Shown here: positions 42,701 through 50,755 of the stretch, piece after piece
Numbering within the stretch: the first letter of the stretch is position 1
Layout: each line of letters starts with the position of its first letter
From: Paenibacillus solanacearum
GTDB lineage: Bacteria; Bacillota; Bacilli; Paenibacillales; NBRC-103111
Assembly (NCBI RefSeq): GCF_910593845.1
Contig: NZ_CAJVAS010000028.1
Location: forward strand, 21,790 to 85,789
Direction: 5' to 3'
Length of the DNA stretch: 64,000 nucleotides
Made by a program: the position numbers and the translations under genes
Notes under the pieces: model-generated
Told to the model about the DNA's origin: nothing
Databases searched by the model: none
The model's input: only the letters and a program-made list of their open reading frames with translations

Positions 42701-44378
42701 TGAGTTCTTCCTTAATTTTATTAATAAGATTTTCCGAAGTCTTCTTGTCGGCTGATTTCTGAATAATGACAAATATCTTTTCAAGCGTTTCTGATAGAAG
42801 TTTGCGTTCACTTCTGCTGGCTTTCGGAAACATTGTGTCGACCAGAAACTTTCTCTTAGATTTGTTTGTTAACGGTTCGCTTTCCGCGCTAGAACGATCC
42901 TCACTTCCTTTTGAAGGTTCGACGGAAGACTTGTCAGTCTTTTTGCAAATATCAATTGATCCTATTTCTTTGGCTCGTCGTTCTATAATCTGTGGCGTCA
43001 ATATAGAACTTTTACTACTTCTATTACTCTTTTTCTCAAGATACTTCATTGCTTTTTCCGCTTCTTGTTCTTTTACTTTAAGTTCAAGCTCTTCGCGTTC
43101 GCGCTCCTCCGTGGTCAGAAATCTTCCTTGTGCTTCTTTCATTTCGAATTCGGAGACCTTTTCATGATAAGAATTTATTTTTTTAATGCTGCTGTTTATA
43201 TCCGAACCTTCGTGATAGATATAATATAACGTATCATTAAAATACTCTTTGAGCCTGCGTTCAAAATCAATCCGAGCGGGATTTTCGTTAAAATAAGCAC
43301 GTTGGGAGTTTGGAATTAGCTCTCGAGACACAGCAAAGATTTCACCAATGAAATAATTGTAGCCGCGCTTACTCGCTTCACGAGTAAATAAATCTCTCAA
43401 CGTATCATCTTCGCCAATTTGAATGTTTTCTTTACGCAATCGTAGCCCGCGGCTTATTTCTTCCTCTTTAATAGCAGCTTTAAAAGTTGTCTTACCAAAC
43501 CACATCCAGCCAATAAGGGAGTCATCATCGGCAAGAAAATCATAGAATTCCACACCAAAAACATCATCCGATCCATTTCCAGTCTTTAGATGCGTTTTGT
43601 ACTTTTTAAAAATCTGAGCGCCATTAATCTTGATGTTATACTCGTCAATTCGAACATTTAGTTTGCTCGCATGATTATAAATATCTGAGCGATAAATGAA
43701 ATTTGCGTCGTAAGGAACAGGCGCAACGAAGGAAAGATAATTCGTCAACTGTTTAAGATTATCGTCATCGTTGCCGCCAAATAACTCTTCATTTTCGTCG
43801 TTTATATCAATCAGTTCAACTCTAAAAAAATGTTCCGGATCTTTTTTATTAGCAGAGCGCGTGCTGAACTCGATCATTGCGTTGAGAACATCGATGGCTG
43901 AATGTTTTTGCACCTTTGTATTGGCTTCATTTATCATTTTGCGCATTTTAAGTGCATCGCAAGACATGATGGAGATGATATCTTCTCCAGCCCATCGCGA
44001 AGTGAACACAAGACGCTTGCAGTAAGCCAAGCCACAAAGCCTTCCGATACCTCGAAACCCTTTATCTTCCCCCATCACTTTGTCAGAATCAGCAATACTG
44101 CCGAGTGTTCTTTGGAAGTCCTCAGCTTTTATTCCCGTAGCATTATCTTCAATCACTATGCACCGCTCTTCGGGTTTTAGCCAAATATTAACAACCCCTT
44201 CACCTAAATCGGGAAATCTACTGTGGGGATTACGAGGCTGTAAAATACCGAGTTTTTCTGCTTTGTCAATTTGGTCGCAAGCATTTTGAATGTACTCACG
44301 ATAGATAACCTTAGAATCCTGGTACATCCCTGTGGTTAAATTCTCAATAATGTTTGCGCCGAAAGCGTAGTCTGCCAT
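42696..44378 (-). CDS. GHKL (HSP90/histidine-kinase-like) ATPase 1
   Basis: 560 aa. The N-terminal Bergerat ATP-binding fold has the N-box YREYIQNACDQID (~28-40), G1 IEDNATGIK (~75-83) and the ATP-lid GEDKGFRGIGRLCGLAYC (~103-120). A middle domain follows, then a Glu/Lys-rich coiled coil (~400-450), a Ser/Lys-rich linker and a helical C-terminus. No His-kinase phosphoacceptor or signal peptide. Related GHKL proteins (MutL, MORC, HSP90-like) act as ATP-driven dimer clamps. It begins 11 bases after the HerA stop with GGAG upstream. Its stop codon is at the junction with the truncated IS, so a few C-terminal residues may have been lost. Confidence 0.87.
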   Translation of the reverse strand: MADYAFGANIIENLTTGMYQDSKVIYREYIQNACDQIDKAEKLGILQPRNPHSRFPDLGEGVVNIWLKPEERCIVIEDNATGIKAEDFQRTLGSIADSDKVMGEDKGFRGIGRLCGLAYCKRLVFTSRWAGEDIISIMSCDALKMRKMINEANTKVQKHSAIDVLNAMIEFSTRSANKKDPEHFFRVELIDINDENEELFGGNDDDNLKQLTNYLSFVAPVPYDANFIYRSDIYNHASKLNVRIDEYNIKINGAQIFKKYKTHLKTGNGSDDVFGVEFYDFLADDDSLIGWMWFGKTTFKAAIKEEEISRGLRLRKENIQIGEDDTLRDLFTREASKRGYNYFIGEIFAVSRELIPNSQRAYFNENPARIDFERRLKEYFNDTLYYIYHEGSDINSSIKKINSYHEKVSEFEMKEAQGRFLTTEEREREELELKVKEQEAEKAMKYLEKKSNRSSKSSILTPQIIERRAKEIGSIDICKKTDKSSVEPSKGSEDRSSAESEPLTNKSKRKFLVDTMFPKASRSERKLLSETLEKIFVIIQKSADKKTSENLINKIKEELK

Positions 44379-44389
44379 AGTTCGTACTC

Positions 44390-46066
44390 CTACTTGAATT
44401 GTTTGTATATCGGTTTCGGAAATTTGATTTTCAACAGTGAGCGGAACACAGGATTTTGAATCAAGTATTCGCCCTGTGACAATCTTGTCAGCATATTTCG
44501 ATACGTATCGGGAAGACTTTTGTAATCTCCTGTAGAAGTTTCAATCGAGTTTGTTCTTCCATATGCGTGAGTTGCACAGTTTCCCGTCACACGCTTATGA
44601 ATTGCCGACCTAAACTGCTCAGCACCAAACAAAACAACACCCAGAGAACGTCCACGCTCTGTTACATCCAAAATCTGTCGGAGAATGGGTGAGCTTTTCG
44701 GAACATCACTTGAAGCATATTTATTAAGCTCGTCAATGAAGATAACGATGCGAGAAGGCGGGGATATTCCGCTTTCATTATCATACTCACCCAACTTCAG
44801 GTTATAGATGGTCTTTACAGCATCGCCGAAAACAAATGCTTGCTTATCTTCGGGAAGTTTAGCGATATCAATGACATGAACTTCATTTTTCTTAATATGC
44901 TTTAATTCATCGGCGAGACGACATTCACTCTGCTCTGAAATAACCCTGTTAGCAAACATATCGTCATTCTTAATAGCTTTATTAACGATGCGTTTGAATT
45001 TTCGCCAGCTTAATACAGAAATTTCACCTTTTGAACCACTTGAGCCCTTTTGCGAATTATCACTAACGGTGTCTAAAAATTCGCCCCAAGTTCTAAGACG
45101 TCCGAAATCAGCATCTCGCTCGTCAATAATTTTGCTAACTATTGCCTCCATTGTTTGGTTGGGGTCTTCCACGTTGGCAAACATCATCTCAATGCTTTCT
45201 TTGTCATCATCATATACATATTTGAATTTCTTCAACTTCCCACTTCCAATGTAACTGGCAACATCGTCACTTGACAAATAGGTGCTTTGCTTTGCTGATT
45301 TACTGTCAAAGTAGGGAATATAGTATTTTGCTTGTTTGAATGGTTTTTGTGATAATCCGAGCGTTCTATACTCTTCAGCAGTCTCATCGTCCAGGTCTTC
45401 ATTTTGGCGGTCGATTGCCATTAAATCTCGACCTTTAACATTAAACAGTACAAACGCGACACTATCATCTTCATCTGACTTAGTGGCGTATGTGTCTTGG
45501 ATTGATTTCATAAGAAACATGGCATAAGAGGTTTTTGCAGCCAGACCCGAGATGCCTGAAATATTGAGGTGTGCCCCCTCTGAGCCCAGTAAGAATTTTG
45601 CATTTAGTTTTACAGGCAGAGTAACTTCGTCCGCAGTTCCTTCATACATCTTCAAAGAACCACACACAAGCGGGTTTTCGATATTATCTAAGCCGAGCGC
45701 AAAAGTAATCTCCTCTGGACTTGCAAAATACACCTTTGAGTTATTGTGCACGGGGGTATAGTCGCCTTTGGTGTTATAAGACACTTTTGCAAGAGCATAG
45801 TTCATCCCAACACGAAAAGTTGGTTCGGTGATATTAACATCACCAAAATCGCTCGATATGAAGTTTGTTAGAAAGCTTGTCGCATCAGTTATATGCGAGA
45901 TACTTTCAATAACCCCAAAAGTGTCCGTACCATCCTCACGCTCTACCTTAACGATGTCAAAAGCGTTGAGTTTCGTGTCTGAGTTTGTCCAGAAATAAAA
46001 CTCGTCGATGGTTGTCGGACTTTTTTCAGTGGCAAGAACTCTTCCGATGAGTTTATTTTTAGTCAT
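44390..46066 (-). CDS. HerA-like (DUF87) translocase ATPase with unusual Walker A
   Basis: 558 aa. The N-terminal ~90 residues are a HerA-ATP-synthase-type barrel (IGRVLATEKSPTTIDEFYFW). The RecA-like motor has Walker A region NISGISGLAAKTSYAMFLMK (~170-189), Walker B RIVIFIDELNKYAS (~420), then RGRSLGVVLFGAEQFRSAIH (sensor/arginine-finger region). The P-loop lacks the usual GxGKS: it reads GLAAKTS, a variant. HerA hexamers pump DNA and work with NurA nucleases; a NurA-like gene lies 11 bases upstream. Strong AAGGAGGG Shine-Dalgarno. In bacteria such pairs are often part of phage-defence operons. Confidence 0.88.
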   Translation of the reverse strand: MTKNKLIGRVLATEKSPTTIDEFYFWTNSDTKLNAFDIVKVEREDGTDTFGVIESISHITDATSFLTNFISSDFGDVNITEPTFRVGMNYALAKVSYNTKGDYTPVHNNSKVYFASPEEITFALGLDNIENPLVCGSLKMYEGTADEVTLPVKLNAKFLLGSEGAHLNISGISGLAAKTSYAMFLMKSIQDTYATKSDEDDSVAFVLFNVKGRDLMAIDRQNEDLDDETAEEYRTLGLSQKPFKQAKYYIPYFDSKSAKQSTYLSSDDVASYIGSGKLKKFKYVYDDDKESIEMMFANVEDPNQTMEAIVSKIIDERDADFGRLRTWGEFLDTVSDNSQKGSSGSKGEISVLSWRKFKRIVNKAIKNDDMFANRVISEQSECRLADELKHIKKNEVHVIDIAKLPEDKQAFVFGDAVKTIYNLKLGEYDNESGISPPSRIVIFIDELNKYASSDVPKSSPILRQILDVTERGRSLGVVLFGAEQFRSAIHKRVTGNCATHAYGRTNSIETSTGDYKSLPDTYRNMLTRLSQGEYLIQNPVFRSLLKIKFPKPIYKQFK

Positions 46067-46077
46067 AATGACCCTCC

Positions 46078-47271
46078 TTAAAATAGATGCAGGAAACTCT
46101 CGGTGCTTAGGTACTGCGATTTAACAAATCGTTCTGTTAAGTATATGGGATAGATATGATTTGCCCAGCGAATATCCGTTCCATAGCATGTAGGATTTCG
46201 TTCATTTATTATCAGTGCGCTAAGTCTGTCAACAGTTTCTGTTTCCATCCCATTTTTAAGTTCATCCTCACGCACAAGAATCTTTTCAACCTTAAGAATT
46301 CCGTCAAATGGTGTTCTTGTTTTACTTGGGTGTCGGAGCCTCACATACCATACAGCGAAAGCAAGCGGCTCTTTATCACTTCCAAAATAAGCAACCGGCG
46401 TACGATGATATAGCGGCAATTCTGCGATAAAGCCCGGGTTAGCTTTCCCCTTATCGAAACACGCTTCTGGATTAAAAGACTTAGATAAACCAATAACCCA
46501 GTTATAATTTTGTTTGAAAGTCTGAAAGCTTTTATCGTCATCTTTGTCGGTTTGGGTCAACCGATATTCCAAAGAGCCATCTTTTACAAGGTAGTTATCC
46601 TGATTCAGCTTTCCTTCCCGAACAAGTTTCTTTACCATTTCCTTCTCTCGTTCAATCATCGCTTCTTGAATGCGAGCTGTTCCTCTGTCTTCAAACTTAC
46701 GCTCATCATGCTTGATGTCATATGGAATCGGGGTAACAAACTTCCATCCACATTGCTGTATTCGTGCCAATTCATTGCTTCCATTTAGTTTGACAGACAA
46801 CGACTCAAAAAAGTCTCTCTTCCCACTCGGGTCAGCAATGCTAGGGATAGAGAGAATAATTTCCCGCTCCAGTGCCTCAGGCACCATTTTTTTGTTCTCA
46901 CGTCTGCAAATACCCACTCCAACTTGTCCTGCTATCGTTGGGTATATTACACTTCTATGACCAGACTGAGCATACGCCATGTCATCTACTTTATAAACAT
47001 GTCGTGAGCCATCAAGAAAGTACGTCAAGACTTGTTCATCTCGCTCTGCCAAAAGCCGCGCTAAGGACTCAAGGGGCTTATAGTCAGTAGGAGGTTCGGT
47101 CTCTCCACTCTTCTTCCACACGAAAGTGCGGTCTTCCGTCTCGTTATACTCTAGAGAGGAACGCTCTGAATCCAGACTGTATTTATGTGCTTTGTAACTC
47201 TTACCGCCAGTCTCTTCAGCAAGAATATGAGTTATCTTCTTCCTTTTATTAACACTATCTACAGCCGTCAT
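46078..47271 (-). CDS. NurA-like nuclease
   Basis: About 397 aa from the ATG at 47269-47271, chosen because AAAGGAGG is seven to eight bases upstream (an earlier in-frame start overlaps that site). NurA-type acidic motifs are visible: TYFLDGSRHVYKV (~83-95), KDGSLEYRL (~220) and the C-terminal DIRWANHIYPIYLTERFVKS, the counterpart of the YPxxL...K motif of NurA. NurA is an RNase-H-like 5'-3' nuclease that resects DNA together with HerA, the next gene. This version is larger than archaeal NurA. First substantial gene of the NurA-HerA-GHKL operon. Confidence 0.78.
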   Translation of the reverse strand: MTAVDSVNKRKKITHILAEETGGKSYKAHKYSLDSERSSLEYNETEDRTFVWKKSGETEPPTDYKPLESLARLLAERDEQVLTYFLDGSRHVYKVDDMAYAQSGHRSVIYPTIAGQVGVGICRRENKKMVPEALEREIILSIPSIADPSGKRDFFESLSVKLNGSNELARIQQCGWKFVTPIPYDIKHDERKFEDRGTARIQEAMIEREKEMVKKLVREGKLNQDNYLVKDGSLEYRLTQTDKDDDKSFQTFKQNYNWVIGLSKSFNPEACFDKGKANPGFIAELPLYHRTPVAYFGSDKEPLAFAVWYVRLRHPSKTRTPFDGILKVEKILVREDELKNGMETETVDRLSALIINERNPTCYGTDIRWANHIYPIYLTERFVKSQYLSTESFLHLF

Positions 47272-47313
47272 AAGAACGCCTCCTTTCAATCTATACGATA
47301 ATTCCGATATGCA

Positions 47314-47445
47314 TTAACGTATCTGTCCTATCTTTTGAGATGCCTTTTGGCGCATTTTGACTAAGCGACTCGGCATAATATAGTTATTTTCCCAGCAGTA
47401 CCATGTCGTATAGCCTACATACTTCACTTCGACAACAAAATGCAA
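47314..47445 (-). CDS. possible small protein (about 43 aa) leading the NurA-HerA operon
   Basis: A minus-strand frame reads HFVVEVKYVGYTTWYCWENN followed by YIMPSRLVKMRQKASQ and ends at TAA 47314. It is rich in aromatic residues, then basic, and looks coding. GGAGG occurs just upstream but only three bases from the TTG start, so the start is uncertain (GTG at ~47427 is an alternative). It could also be the tail of a decayed gene. It sits between the radical-SAM terminator and the NurA gene. Confidence 0.35.
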   Translation of the reverse strand: MHFVVEVKYVGYTTWYCWENNYIMPSRLVKMRQKASQKIGQIR

Positions 47446-47457
47446 AATCCTCCATTT

Positions 47458-47504
47458 TAAAGATTAAAAGCTCATCGCCAACTGTAATAACAGTGGCGAT
47501 GAGC
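47458..47504 (-). terminator. intrinsic terminator after the radical-SAM operon
   Basis: GCTCATCGCCA...TGGCGATGAGC (47470-47504) forms a stem of at least 11 pairs, extended by ACTG/CAGT, followed on the minus strand by TTTTAATCTTT. It begins two bases beyond the radical-SAM stop and separates this operon from NurA-HerA-GHKL. Confidence 0.9.
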
Positions 47505-47506
47505 CT

Positions 47507-49423
47507 TTAAATCCATTCCTTAATAAACGATTCGTATTTACTATATGTTTGTCTGAAAGTTGACGCGACTTTAGTATCAGCATAAATATTAACCGATTGT
47601 CCATTAATTTTTGAATTGACCCGTTGCATAAAACTTTCTACTCGGACATAATCCGCAATCTCTATCTCGTATTCTGGATGCTTCATTTTCATTTGCTCCC
47701 GCAGCATTGGAAAGAACGGAAACAGTTTTCCATTCAAATGGTGTAAATCGAAATGGTGTTCCTCTATATACAGCCTGTACTGTTCATAAACATCTGTAGA
47801 AGGCACGGGTGTAAACAACATAGGTATAACAGAGCCTACACGTTCAGATGCATAAAGGGTTGTATCATATATTTCTTCGAGATCTTCACCAGGCAATCCG
47901 AACATAACGAAAGCATTGATATTTTGCTTACGAGTATCGAATCCAACTTCCTCAAGAGCAACCAGCAAGGATTCAAAACGAGACAAGTTACTATTCCAAG
48001 AGCGATTCCATCTAGCGTTCGTTTCCTTTTTGATAGTCTCAAGCGGTAAATAAATTTTTTCAAAGCCAGCTAACCGCATTAAATAAACGATTTCCGGTAC
48101 TCCCACTAAATACAACCCTAATGAGCTTTGTTTTTCGTTTTCATAAATAAGATCGGCTCGTCCATTTTCTTTCATTACTTTTCTTAAGACAACCTCATCG
48201 TCGTCCCCTACAACTAATACAATGTGATCATCTGTCTGCTCTTTAACTACCACAGCACCGTGCGTTAAGTCTTCCTCAAACTTGATAAACATTCTCTTGG
48301 TTCGTCCTTTACTCTCCTTAAAAGCTTCATAAATATCACTGGCTCTTGATGTATCTTGTTCTTCTAAATCCGTTTCAACCGATAATGTAGCTAAAATACT
48401 TTTATCAGATCGCATTTTTAAGAGATATCTTTTCCGATCACTTAGTGCAACACCAATTTCAATACCTTCCGGGGCGTAAATCTTAATGCCTTGTAAAGAT
48501 TTATCTGCTAATACTGCCTTTAAAATCCGCTTAAACTCTTGCATCTTCATTAAAAGATTATCTTCATAAAAACAAAATACTCGTGTGTTTTTTCTGAATT
48601 TATCTTTTATCTCCGCGATCACATCTTCAAATGTACGTGTCCGGACTTTTGTTCCATCATTTAATATGTTGGAAGCACAATACGAGCAAATATGAGGACA
48701 ACCCCTAGAAGTCGTTAGAATAGTATATGGTGGCCTCTCTTTATCATCATACAGGTCTGTAGCAAGATCTAAATTCGACGCGGCCGGTACTTCATTAAAG
48801 ATTACAAGATGGCGATCCATTTGAGCATCATTGTTTAAATCAAGCTTAACTCCCTTCATCAGAAGAGGATCAATTCCCAGTTTTTTTTCCGCATGCCAAG
48901 GTGCCAGGGTGGGATATATCCCTCCCAATCGTATTTTTGCCTCTGGAAAAACTCTTAGAGCCAGCTCAATTACATCTCGTGTGCTTTCCCACCAATATGT
49001 CATGATGGAAGTAATCCAAAACTCTACGCTTTTGTATTTCTTTCTTGCGATGCTGTTCTTGTAATTCAATAACTGATCCTCCAGCTCATGTGGAGGCAAA
49101 CCAAATATATATTTCCACTTCTCATTAGGCTTCAACTTATATGACAACTGTTCTTCTCGTTCCTCAGTTGAAGCCAGGACAACCACACTTTTTTTCTGCT
49201 TGCGAACTGCATCATAACTTTCGAAATCTGCCACACGTTCTGGAATCCCGCTTCCCTCACCATATGGGTTCAAACAGTCATATAGTTTTAAGTCATATCC
49301 TTCGTCTCGTAACCATGTGGCGATTTTTAGCAACCCGTGAGGCATACTCCATCTAGCCCAATATTGTGTGTCATAAATTGGCGGGTTGATGAGAATAGCC
49401 AATTTGTTTCGACTGATGGTCAT
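47507..49423 (-). CDS. B12-binding-type radical SAM protein
   Basis: 638 aa. The N-terminal Rossmann-like domain (LAILINPPIYDTQYWARWSM, ITSIMTYWWESTRDVIELAL, RLGGIYPTLAP) is of the cobalamin-binding type, though without DxHxxG. The radical-SAM core begins near residue 235 with TTSRGCPHICSYCASNIL, giving CX3CX2C for the 4Fe-4S cluster. An ~80-residue insertion (~355-435, with HGAVVVKEQTDDHIVLVVGD) interrupts the barrel. It resumes with MRLAGFEKIYLPLET and FVMFGLPGEDLEEI. Such enzymes methylate or rearrange unreactive carbons. The ATG overlaps the stop of the upstream paralogue (ATGA). The substrate is unknown; the defence-like neighbours make nucleic acid or nucleotide a reasonable guess. Confidence 0.92.
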   Translation of the reverse strand: MTISRNKLAILINPPIYDTQYWARWSMPHGLLKIATWLRDEGYDLKLYDCLNPYGEGSGIPERVADFESYDAVRKQKKSVVVLASTEEREEQLSYKLKPNEKWKYIFGLPPHELEDQLLNYKNSIARKKYKSVEFWITSIMTYWWESTRDVIELALRVFPEAKIRLGGIYPTLAPWHAEKKLGIDPLLMKGVKLDLNNDAQMDRHLVIFNEVPAASNLDLATDLYDDKERPPYTILTTSRGCPHICSYCASNILNDGTKVRTRTFEDVIAEIKDKFRKNTRVFCFYEDNLLMKMQEFKRILKAVLADKSLQGIKIYAPEGIEIGVALSDRKRYLLKMRSDKSILATLSVETDLEEQDTSRASDIYEAFKESKGRTKRMFIKFEEDLTHGAVVVKEQTDDHIVLVVGDDDEVVLRKVMKENGRADLIYENEKQSSLGLYLVGVPEIVYLMRLAGFEKIYLPLETIKKETNARWNRSWNSNLSRFESLLVALEEVGFDTRKQNINAFVMFGLPGEDLEEIYDTTLYASERVGSVIPMLFTPVPSTDVYEQYRLYIEEHHFDLHHLNGKLFPFFPMLREQMKMKHPEYEIEIADYVRVESFMQRVNSKINGQSVNIYADTKVASTFRQTYSKYESFIKEWI

Positions 49424-50742
49424 ACCATCATCCCCTTTTTTCCCAAACTTCTTTTTAAAGCAACTGAGCAGTAGTGATTATCAAAAAAATCAAATGACTG
49501 TCCTAATCGTTTTTCGTTCAAAAAGCTGGTATGCTGATAAAACTCCATATACTCCTCACGTGTGATTCCATTATCTACCGCGAGAGGGAAAACATGAGGA
49601 GTCAATTTGTCCAGGCCTTGCTTTTGTTTTACTTCTACATACTTCTCACTGTTTATCATAGGAGTAAAGGGCTTGGGGATTATCGACCCACACATCTCAA
49701 GCAAGTTCAAGGTGTGCCTGAACAGCCTTTCTAGTTCATCATCAGCAGTGCCAATCATAATAAAGCCCGCTAAATTCCCTGAGGATATTCGTCCAGTGTT
49801 ATGTTTAACTAGTTCCAGATAGGCTTTTCGATAGCTATCTATGTTAAGCTCATTATTATCTAAATCATATTCTAGAAAAAATGAACGGTAGCCTACTTGC
49901 AGCATCTTAGTATAAATCCCCTCTGTGGCATTCCTAATTTCCAGACCACAAAGGCCGTGCAAATTAATGGACAGCTTTTCTTTCTCAAGCGCATTCAGCA
50001 TTTCAAGCAGCGGCTTACAATCTTCTCTGAAAATGTTGCTTTCAAAAAAAACGAAATCTCTTATATTTTGTCTTCTTAACGATTTGATTTGTTCAATGGT
50101 ATTTGCTGAATTGTCGCTCAATCTCAATCCGCCAAATAGCAGTGTTCGCCCATTGTGTAAGAACTTTGTAATTTCGCCAGAGTACACTTCAAAATCAGGA
50201 CAGTACTCTGCTGTGTCAAAGTAATCGGTAATTAAATAATCCGCATTCATTCGCATCGCGTGATCAGTTTCATGTACAGGGTAAGCTCCCATAATACTCA
50301 CTTGCGCTGAAGGGCAGATCGTTTTCATATATGATATAACCGGGCGAAGCGTTTCAAACCAATAAGTTGTCATGGTCGTAATAACAATATGTGTTGGTGA
50401 CCAATTAGGAATGATGGACGTCAATTGTTGCGTTGCTTCCTCTAATGGCATACCATAAGTTCGTGCTTTATATGTTGTTTTAATATTTTTAGTACGAACT
50501 TCTTTTGCTTTTGCCAAGTCACGCATAGGAACTCTGCCCGACTCCGTAGGCAACATAAAGTCGAGCAGTTCTACCTTACACCCTGCCTCGTTCTTGAGCT
50601 TGGAACATAATAATAGCAAGTCAGTTGGCTGATTCCAGCGAATCCAAGCATACCGAACCTCTTGAATTGGCGGGTTGATGAGTAATACCTTATCCTTGCT
50701 TGTAATTTTTTGTAACCATGGTTGGGATGAGATACATTCCAT
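49420..50742 (-). CDS. radical SAM paralogue lacking the FeS-cluster cysteines
   Basis: 440 aa, clearly related to the next gene: KVLLINPPIQEVRYAWIRWN, VITTMTTYWFETLRPVISYM and SIMGAYPVHETDH mirror its N-terminal B12-type domain. The barrel strands also align (LLFGGLRLSDNS, VFFESNIF, NLAGFIMIGTADDELERLFR, CGSIIPKPFTPM). Where the partner has CPHICSYC there is no Cys triad, so it cannot hold the SAM-cleaving cluster and is probably a pseudoenzyme that pairs with or regulates the active enzyme. The central insertion of the partner is absent. AAGGTG precedes the ATG; the genes overlap by four bases. Confidence 0.85.
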   Translation of the reverse strand: MECISSQPWLQKITSKDKVLLINPPIQEVRYAWIRWNQPTDLLLLCSKLKNEAGCKVELLDFMLPTESGRVPMRDLAKAKEVRTKNIKTTYKARTYGMPLEEATQQLTSIIPNWSPTHIVITTMTTYWFETLRPVISYMKTICPSAQVSIMGAYPVHETDHAMRMNADYLITDYFDTAEYCPDFEVYSGEITKFLHNGRTLLFGGLRLSDNSANTIEQIKSLRRQNIRDFVFFESNIFREDCKPLLEMLNALEKEKLSINLHGLCGLEIRNATEGIYTKMLQVGYRSFFLEYDLDNNELNIDSYRKAYLELVKHNTGRISSGNLAGFIMIGTADDELERLFRHTLNLLEMCGSIIPKPFTPMINSEKYVEVKQKQGLDKLTPHVFPLAVDNGITREEYMEFYQHTSFLNEKRLGQSFDFFDNHYCSVALKRSLGKKGMMV

Positions 50743-50755
50743 TTAGGACACACCT

